Part shown: in pieces, positions 56,201 through 64,000 of the stretch
How the letters are laid out: the number at the start of each line of letters is the position of its first letter
Position numbering within the stretch: the stretch's first letter is position 1
Origin: Undaria pinnatifida
Taxonomy: Eukaryota > Sar > Phaeophyceae > Laminariales > Alariaceae
Length of the DNA: 64,000 nucleotides
Direction of reading: 5' to 3'
Assembly (NCBI GenBank): GCA_012845835.1
Contig: JABAKD010000008.1
Span: forward strand, 14,950,223-15,014,222
Program-made: the position numbers and the translations under genes
Notes under the pieces: generated by a model
What the model saw: the letters and a program-made list of their open reading frames with translations, nothing else
What the model was told of the DNA's origin: nothing
Database searches by the model: none

Positions 56201-56275
56201 CAGAGGCGAGGTGATGTGGTAATGCAATGTCACCGCCATTGAGAACGAAAGGGAGAGATGCGAATCGTTACTATT
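53275..56275 (+). repeat. Poly-C/poly-G repeat family, copy 4 (forward, dimer-like)
   Basis: Two conserved cores (about 53285-53560 and 54685-54960) are each followed by poly-G modules. The core holds AGCTGTGAGATCGAAGATTT, TCGTCGAAACTCATCTTTGC, CTCCGATCGCGCGTATTACG and GATATAGGTCGGCGACTCCC. Modules with CGGCATGGATGGCT and GG(T/C)GG(G/T)(T/G)CGTTT recur to about 55870. The end at about 55980-56275 matches 4985-5290 inverted. Copies 1 to 3 (5-6.8, 10-11 and 27-28 kb) are all in the opposite orientation. Long Gly- or Arg-rich open frames here are artefacts of the homopolymers. Confidence 0.75.
53930..54240 (+). repeat. Extreme poly-G tract
   Basis: About 300 bases are almost purely G with scattered A and T, made of many runs of five to fourteen G. 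It has strong potential for G-quadruplexes on the plus strand, and run lengths are likely to be unreliable in any assembly. Confidence 0.85.
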
Positions 56276-57154
56276 TTGAGAAGAACGCTTAGTGTACACG
56301 CGCTCAATTACGTTACTTCGTTAGTCATACTTCGCTTGGCATAGGATGGGAGGCGATCATGCAGACGGTATGTAAGGAATACCTTACGTAATAGGTTGGT
56401 AGTGCGGTTTACCGCAATTATAGCATCTCTGTCAGTATCTCCTTTTCACATTATTATTGTCTAATATATACGTTTTTTACGCCTATGATTTTTGCCGTGC
56501 CGATGTACGTATTGCAGCAGTAGCTCTATAGTCTCAATATCGCAAGAAATTATTGGTTGCATGTTTTGAACGGGTCTACCTGCGGTTCTATGAATCAATT
56601 GCTATGGTGAGAACGCGTATGTGTATGGCTGACACGCTGCAACATTGACAAAGATGGTACATTCACTCGTGGTTCTTCCAGCCCAGTGTCCTTCCCTTTG
56701 TGTCAAGCCTATTTTGGACGACAGCTTGCAATCTCCCAGGTGGATAAGGTGGAAAAGAGGACCCAGCCTCGGCCAGGAGACCAAATGCGGCGGAGGGAAG
56801 GTCGGCCAGGATGGCCGGGGTCAATTGTACGAGAGAGGGATGGATGTACTACGAGATGAAATGTGAAAGACTTTTCAACACGGTGGTTATATTTTTTTTT
56901 GGTTTCTGCGTTTTTTGTGTGCTTACTAAGACAGTACGCTTCTAACGAGTTATCTGGCAGCAGCAGATGATGGTATGCCATCCGACGAAATAAATCATTG
57001 TTCCCGTGCTTTCTAAATAGGAAGGCAATTATTTATATATAGGAGGTTGTATATAGGAGGTTGGGGATATGTAGAAGCCCCCCGTGACTGAGTTGATAGG
57101 TAAGGTAAGACCACATGTATGTACCCCCCCCGCCATGAGACAGCAGAGAATCGA
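56276..57154. other. No gene recognised
   Basis: The stretch is AT-rich, and open frames of up to 90 codons have no motif. A GTATATAGGAGGTTG repeat lies near 57040-57065. Confidence 0.4.
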
Positions 57155-57159
57155 TCAGG

Positions 57160-57560
57160 CATGCTGCATTACCGTAACTGACACAAGATAACACGCCCCG
57201 GTGATAACATTTTGATATTTAAAAACATTACTACCGGGTGTGGTATCCTGTGGGGTGTGTGGCATATTATGTACCCCGGGTGATAGAGTGCGGCTGGCAG
57301 CGGGCCCAAGGGTGGTGTGATTAACCAGGGGGTGTGGTAAGACGTCCGAACACCCACAATGTGTGTTTAGGGGTGCGATAAGTGAGGGGGGGGTGATATA
57401 ATGAAGTTGTGATAGCACGTCCGAACATCCATAGGGTGTGTTTGGGGGTGTGATGAAAGTGGGTGTGATAGCAGTTGACCGCTGCTGCCGCACATTTGAA
57501 GGGGTGTGGTATGCCTGCACGAACACTTGCAGCTGCCCCGCACTCCTGCTGTAGTGTAAT
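57160..57560. repeat. GGTGTG(A/G)T-rich degenerate tandem repeats
   Basis: Two copies of an ACGTCCGAACA(C/T)CCA...GTGTGTTTGGGG block lie about 80 bp apart (57340 and 57418) among many GTGTGAT/GTGTGGT motifs. A 157-codon minus-strand frame (57155-57628) encodes Thr/Pro-rich repeats from this block. I regard it as non-genic. Confidence 0.55.
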
Positions 57561-57628
57561 TGGGTGTCAGTATAGCTGGCAATAGATTCGGCAAGACAGC
57601 CCGCGGAGTCATGGTCTATTGGCCACAA

Positions 57629-58053
57629 GAAGAATCTCTTAAACGGAATATTCTTAGTGGAGAAGATAACCCGTAGAATCTAGCTAGTTTATACCACAAG
57701 AGCGTTCTCGGTAATGGAACGTTCCTCCTCTGGACAAGATGGATAAAAGTAAGCGCCTTAAGCGCTCATGGGAATAGACTCTAGAACATCTAGGTGAACG
57801 TTCCTTGTACATTTCATAGATTAAGATCCAGGAGAAGGCACAGCAGCAATGATGCGGTGAAACGAACTCTTAGAGCCTCATCACCCCAACCTCATGCTCT
57901 CACTCCTCCTCCTCCTTTCCTGTCTCCTCGAGCTTCTCATGGCCCAATGTCAAAAATAAGAAATCTATTAAGAGGAACCGGTGCTGTCTCCAAGCGAAGC
58001 TGATACCCCTGCGTCCCTTCCCTCACACCTTCCGGCACCACGACTCCTCGACA
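57629..58053 (+). repeat. Probable 5' LTR region of element B'
   Basis: B' homology starts just after this stretch. It ends CTCCTCGACA followed by AT and TGGCGTC, the same arrangement as the LTR end and PBS of element B. A GTAATGGAACGTTCCTCC near 57712 may correspond to the LTR start (TGTAATGGAGTGCCCTCC in B). The interior has diverged beyond visual alignment, so the left boundary is uncertain. Confidence 0.4.
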
Positions 58054-61000
58054 ATTGGCGTCCTTGAATGGACGACGTGTGAGCTTCACGCTTCGAACGG
58101 CAGCCCCGCCTCGTCTCGGTTTCTTGTTATCCTATAATGTGAGCTACAAAGTAGATGGCAAGAGACAGGATAGATAGGGTTCATTTTTGTTTTGTTTTTC
58201 CTTTCGCCTTTCAAAATCCTCACTTTCATCCAGTAGCGAGCTTGGTTATTATTTTTGTCTCCTAACTATCCGTCAACTACGGGCCCCTTCGGACCTCTGC
58301 TTTGCTCTTTTCCCACTCCACAAGCGTTTCTAGTCTAATTCCAAGTTGTTTGTGTCTATGTTGATTCCTGTCTAAAAGAATACCTCGCCAGGTTAATAAA
58401 ACCTTGTAGGAAATTTCGCAGTTGGAACCCTATGAGCCGTTTGCACTCGACTAATTCGAATGGCCGGCTCCGTTGCACCACACCTTAATAGGGTTACACG
58501 AAATAGTTTGCCCAACCACACACCCCCGAGTATGAGTTGCGCCCTTCGAATGAATGCAATAACTCGCCTTTGTTCTCTCTCCTACTTTCGGTCATCTCGT
58601 AGCATTTCTTCTAATAATCTATGATTGACAGCGGTGCGTGATTATTTTTTGGGTTTCGTTTTTAGCTCAACCATGTTGGGGTTTTGGTTTCTTGGCATAT
58701 TTTTACCAGGTACCAGCACGTAGTGTGCTGTTCGAGCAACACATCAGACCTACCAGGTATGAGACACCCCACCTGTATGTGTGTTCGCACAGAGTACGCC
58801 TGATCTACTCGTATAAGCCCACCACCAGCGGTCCGCGACGCCTAGCCGTACTACTGTGTTGACTCGTTCAGCCAGCAGTAGTGCAGGTTGCGACTACGTT
58901 TACTAGCGTCCGTTCTGGCAATCTTTCTGGTTTTGATGAAACTTTTGAAACATTTCGTCTTGAACATTTAAAGCATCTTGTGTGTGAGATGGACACTAGT
59001 GAGTGAAACTACCAATCACCAAGCGTCCTAGTGGTGTGCTGCTGTTGTTGTCTCACATTGCTATAACATACGCGGTGTCCTAGATACCAGTCCTACCATT
59101 TATCTGTTTTGTTTCTCCTCAAGCAATATTTTGCTTTATGTATCGTAGCTACGTATCATACACTGGTATCGAATACGGCACAATTCTCGTCCTTAGGGCT
59201 TTTTTCTTATTGGCAGGTTTTGGTCCTAGGGTACATATCGATATGACACGTACGTTATGACAATACCATTAGAACGTTCTGCGATCTCCGGAACGTTTGT
59301 TTTGGTCCCAACCAACTAGCCCCCTGCGGAAATAGCGTGCTACGGTTAGAAGAATATGGCGTATTCAAGTCAGCGTGCACAGCAGCAATATAAGAGAAAA
59401 AACAGCTGGGATTTACAGTGGAATAGGGAAGAGCACCCTTTCTCAAAATCCTGGATCAGCTGTCTCTCATTATTATTATTAAGCCGTTTTCTTGAGGTGG
59501 CAGAGAGCAGCTTCCTTCTTTTTTAGGTGCCATCGTTACCATTAACACTGTGTTTGCTGGCTGTTACACTATTTATGACATGATGTGCGCCTATGGTCAT
59601 TTAATTTTTCCCTTGGTTTTTCTCTTTCTATGGCTGGGGTTTTTTGTTTTGGTTTGACGGCATTCGTTCCTGCTGTTAATCGACTGATGATGATCTTACG
59701 AGCAACCACGAAATGCCTCTCCCCCTCTTTTCTTCCAAATTGACACTCGTTTGGCATGTCTCAGTTCTGACGTGCTCCTGTGTTTTACTTTCTTATTTTT
59801 CGTGCCAAAAAAACAAAATAGTATTGCTATGCTGCCACGTTGCATTTAACATGCTGACTTACGCAATTGACAATGATTGCTTTGTCACGTTGCATTTTCT
59901 TTCTAGGTGTCATCGCCGGAATGCGCGTACGACATTATTACACGTCGAACATCCCATTATATCATATCGGTAGTATGAGCACCTTTTATAAATCCTCTCA
60001 CGGTGCACTGTGTTCTATTTGGAAAACCTCTGTGAGGGTGAAGACTCAACGTGCCGCAAGCCACGTCAATACGCTTAGTACCCCACGCGTGTTTGAGCTA
60101 TTGTCATGACGCTTCGGTTTTTGCTGTTACGCACCCCCGACCTGATGCAGCGTTGGAATGACCCGAACTGTATTAGGATCGTGTTTGAGCAAAAATACTG
60201 TTGAGTAAAAGCACACTCCGAGTGCGTCGCGCTCCGAGTGCCATCTACCCCACTTTTTCACGAGAATATTTCGAGCGATACACAGAGCCCCCCGGTTATT
60301 TTAAAAAAGTGCCCCCCTGAAGTACATCGTCATTATCAGGTCCGGATTTTTGTTTCGGAAAACCACAAGTATAGCTAGGTTATCGACGGGTACAAGAGGT
60401 ACACATATTTTTGGTGTTATAAGGTATATTTTGTTTTGTTTTCGACTGGATCAATCGGTGGCTCTAACCATATCCCGAGCACCACGCTCTTCCCCCGGGA
60501 ATATCTACAACTGTCCATCACCTTCCGGTCTCCTTGGTGACGTTCGAAAACTACTTGTACTACATCCTACCTCTCTACTCCGGGTGTATGATACCAAATC
60601 TCTTCATTTCCTATCCATTCCGGACCAACATGGACCCCCCCCTCAAACCTCGCGGTAAATCCCGCACCAACCATGACCCAAACCCTTAACCCTCACAATG
60701 AACAGTGTGCGTCGAGTTTGTCTCCTGCTGTAGCCATGGGTGGTACAGCTACGGTGAAGGACCTCGTCATTCTGTTCAAAAATATCGAAACAATGCCCGG
60801 AACGCATTTTTGCGTCCGGGATCGGTGACGGCATTTCCACCATCGCCACTGACCCCGACCAATTTCAGCCAAACCGGATCCCTCGACGTTTGGTACAGCC
60901 TCCTTACACGCCGAGACTTGGAGGGTGGATCCCTCTACGAGAGACGCCCACCTTATACAACTGCGATTTGTGTTTAGCGCCTGAGGGCAAGAGGCCAATT

Positions 61001-64000
61001 TCTTTTTCCGTGGGGGATCACAACAACGCCGCAAGTACAGCGACGACTACCACAGAGTGTGTCGCCGCACCGGCACCCATCCGGCCAGTGCCGCGGTGGT
61101 TACCGAATATTATGCCACCGCGACTACAGCCCTTTGTGCCCCACCCTCCCATCTGAGCCACGACTACCACCCCAACCGACACGTTGCTGCTCACATCCCA
61201 TCGCCGGCTCCCATAGCCGACCACCCCGCGCGGCCGCTTCTATCACTACAACGGTTGAAAATCTCGCCCAACACAGCGCTTAACCCCCTGCGCCCAATCA
61301 CCCCTGCTTTTGTTTGCTGGTACTCGCTCACAGCTGCATACAACGCGCCCACGGTCTCGACCGGGCGGCACCCCAAGACACCCCTGTCTGCGGCGAGAAA
61401 AAACGGATATTGGCCATGTCGTACCTACCCAACTACGACTCATGTCGGCGTCGTTAGACGCTCGTCTGCGATCATCTGCCAGTTTGGTCGATTTCCTTGA
61501 AATTCCAACTTCCTCCCGTGAACCCACGGCCTCGAAACGCCGCACACGCTCTCCATATCCAGCTCCCAAAAATGCCGCACGCACCCCCCCGCATCACCTA
61601 CTCCTCGGGTCAAGACCACCGTTCTTATCGGACTACCACCTACACCACCATTCTTCTCCGCCCACCACCTACATCACCGATATTGACCGCAGTAACAACG
61701 ACAGCAAAGTCGCTCAACGACGCAGACGCCATGCTATCCGTAGTGGCCGCGACGGCGGTCGAGACCACCCGAATTGTGGCGTCCACGGCGCCTGCGTCTG
61801 TCTCACGAAGCGCAAAATATATCGGCTCGCAACCACCACATATTGCTATACGGGACACAACCTGCGACGAGCCTCATTACCAACCACCTGACCATCGAGT
61901 ATCACTCCGCTGGTTTTCTGGCGTTTCTTCATGACGCCTGCATCGTGCTGGCGACACTCTCGCACTGTTGCAACAACGCTATGCCTCTGGTGCTCTTAAC
62001 CCAGTTATGGGCGTACGTCAGGATGTTGGTTTTTACTTTCGGTATTTGCGGAAACGTGCGGACCGCAAAGCCCGGCGCCATCACCCCGCAATAACCCGCG
62101 ACAGCCAGTGCCGCTCGTTGTAAATACTGTGGCAACTACTTTTCGGGTCGAAAGCGCCGCGATCACCTTTATTTCCTGGGCAAATGCTGCGACAACGACG
62201 GCAACATCAACGGCAACAGCGTGGCCGGCCGATAACCATTACGGCACAAATCCTCGGAGGCTACACGTTGATCAACCGATACAGTACTACCAACGCCAGG
62301 CCATCTGATTGCGGGACAAGGTGCCAGCTTCAACTTCGAAAGAACTAGCTCCGCCCCCGCCCCCGCCCCCCCCCAACAATCTGCCCCCCCCGCCCAGCCC
62401 CATACATGTGATATGTCCAAGCCTGATCCCCTTCTTCTGGCGATGGTCTTCAGGGGTGGGTGCGAGGAGGCCAAGGCGTCGATCCCTACTGGAATGCTCC
62501 ACTCGACGCCTTCCCGCGATGTGCAACGCTACCTGAATACTATCGCTGAGACTCTAGACATAGCTAACCTGAGCGAAGTCTCGACGATTACGACTACCAG
62601 CAGTTCCGGTTGACACGAAACGGCTGTTTCACCTATCGGGCCATCGTCTCCTGCGCCCGCCCCGACCCCAGATTGGCGGATGCTCACCCGCTCGTCACAG
62701 GACGTTCACCATTCCAGTGTCGACGTTGGGCCCGCGAACGACGGATCCCCACTCGCTGCCACGGTGTTGACAGCACCACTGCCCCTGGGACCAATGGACG
62801 GTCCCGTCATGACGATGGATGACTCACGGCCATAGTTGACCAGGATGTGCCCTTAGCCCCCTGCCCCGTCTTCCTCGCAACCCTTGTGGATTGCATGGAC
62901 ACAGGCCACGGGTACTGCATTTCCTAGCGAGTTCTATCCTGCTCATCCAACACCGCTTCGAAACAGGACCCCCAGGGTATCCTCGCCCCGCACTCCTAAA
63001 CGCCACTCACGGGGACCGGCCTCGGTGATACAATACCGAGACTCCCTTTGCGATCACGTGGATCCAGCTGGCTCTCCTCTCTAGAGCAGCCAGCTGCAAC
63101 CTCGCCATCGCCACGCGACAGTCCTACAGACGGCGGCAACTGACCACTGCTTGGCAGCTCACCGCAGCCAGTCTACACCTAACTACCTCTTCTGAGATGT
63201 TCAACCTTTAGCAGTGCCACGCGTTTGGATTCTTCTTCTACGGTTTTTTCTTATCACCGTGTGGAGTAGTTTCCAACATCGCCCGAGACCGACATTTCGA
63301 GTAACACCACGACCCCGTAGCTCGCCCGGCTTCGACCAAGTATCGGAACCGTTCCTACGACCAGCCATGGACATTGGTTCCGAGGCCGACAAACGCCGGA
63401 GCTCCTCTTTTCTTACCTACCTGGGACAGTGGTTCCGAGGCCGACAAACGCTCGAAAATATTTAGGCGATTGGGGACAACATAGATGCTTCCCGCGTTAT
63501 TTCTCTTCGTTTTTCGGGAGGCATTATCTCCTTTCTTGTTGTTGTTGGACTTTCCTTGCCTCTTGTCCTATTTCCTTTTTGTTGTTGGACATTTCTTGCT
63601 TTTTGGTGTATTTCCTCCGACGACTGGCGTCGCTGCACTTTAGCCCCAGCCGCTTGGTTCTACGGCATCTCAGCAATTGCTACTGTCTATGGCTCCATAT
63701 TGTCGACCACTGGCTTCATATTGAGAGCCCCCCCTTAGGTTCCACGTTAAGGGTCCCGTGCTGACTCTCCAGCCTACCTGTCGGTTCTCTTTGGCCTGTG
63801 CTTTGTTTGGTCGTACCTGCCTCCAAGAGCCCCTTGCTGTCGAGCTCCGTTCTAGCTTTGTAGCCAGCGGATCTATTCCGCTGGACCACTCCTTCTTACC
63901 TTATCTCTCGCCACCCCTGCCCCTACGGCCCAACGACACTGACCCCCGTCCTGGCTTTGCAGCTAACAGGTCTTGTTCTCCACCACTTTTCTTGTTTCGT
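58054..64000 (+). mobile_element. LTR element B' (continues beyond the window)
   Basis: From about 58180 the sequence is collinear with element B from about 11800. It follows B to about 63463 (B 17031), jumps to the equivalent of 22464, and follows B again to the window end (about 22990). As in B, no gag, protease, RT, RNase H or integrase motif was recognised. Short open frames such as 61310-61891 are in places where B has different frames open. The 3' part, with its LTR, lies outside the window. Confidence 0.72.
58056..58073 (+). promoter_or_regulatory. Probable PBS of element B'
   Basis: TGGCGTCCTTGAATGGAC matches the B and C primer-binding site at 13 of 18 positions and lies two bases after a CA. 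Confidence 0.4.

Noticed and set aside
57155-57628. 157-codon Thr/Pro-rich minus-strand frame
   Set aside because: It is built on a degenerate GTGTGAT tandem repeat and has no recognisable domain.

Overview
The window reads as repeat-dense eukaryotic nuclear DNA. It has LTR retrotransposons of both major classes, a two-exon gene fragment with GT/AG splice sites, long minisatellites, CTG/CAG-rich units and poly-G/poly-C arrays. It shows no operon-like gene packing, rRNA or tRNA. The retroelement protein style (copia with an HVDD-type reverse transcriptase; chromodomain integrase followed by a Tudor-like module) suggests a stramenopile, perhaps a brown alga. That is a low-confidence inference, because nothing in the window is a species marker. 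No intact single-copy host gene could be recognised.

Layout. 1-700 holds a dispersed segment whose paralogue lies inside element C. 3.26-8.63 kb holds two LTR-like direct repeats. 5.0-6.8, 10.0-11.0 and 27.2-27.95 kb (one orientation) and 53.2-56.3 kb (the other) hold a repeat family built from poly-C/poly-G tracts and a conserved core of about 200 bp. Element B (11292-25077) is a 13.8-kb LTR element with a clear primer-binding site and LTR pair but no recognisable pol. A related element B' starts near 58.05 kb and runs off the window end, lacking a 5.4-kb block present in B.

From about 29 to 53 kb lies an older repeat locus: 0.5-0.65-kb CTG-rich units, arrays of a 42-bp minisatellite whose every unit can fold into a hairpin, and a two-exon Cys-rich putative zinc-finger gene (30304-31275) between two such arrays. 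Two retrotransposons interrupt this locus. Element A (32380-38858, minus strand) is Ty1/copia: gag, protease, integrase, reverse transcriptase and RNase H, with LTRs about 97% identical by eye and several in-frame stops. Element C (40166-49997, plus strand) is Ty3/gypsy: 270-bp LTRs about 97% identical, a 4-bp TTAT target duplication, and an empty-site paralogue at 52.67 kb.

Element C is the most interesting object. It carries gag with a CCHC knuckle, then a NADAR domain (the family that acts on ADP-ribose-linked substrates), then a junction where protease/RT and the front of RNase H appear to be missing, then an RNase H tail, a DD35E integrase, a chromodomain and a Tudor-like module. All its reading frames except integrase are broken, so this copy is dead. 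The placement of NADAR between gag and pol nevertheless suggests that living relatives carry it as a standard part. B and C share an identical 18-nt primer-binding site and 3'-end motifs, so B may be a non-autonomous partner of the C lineage.
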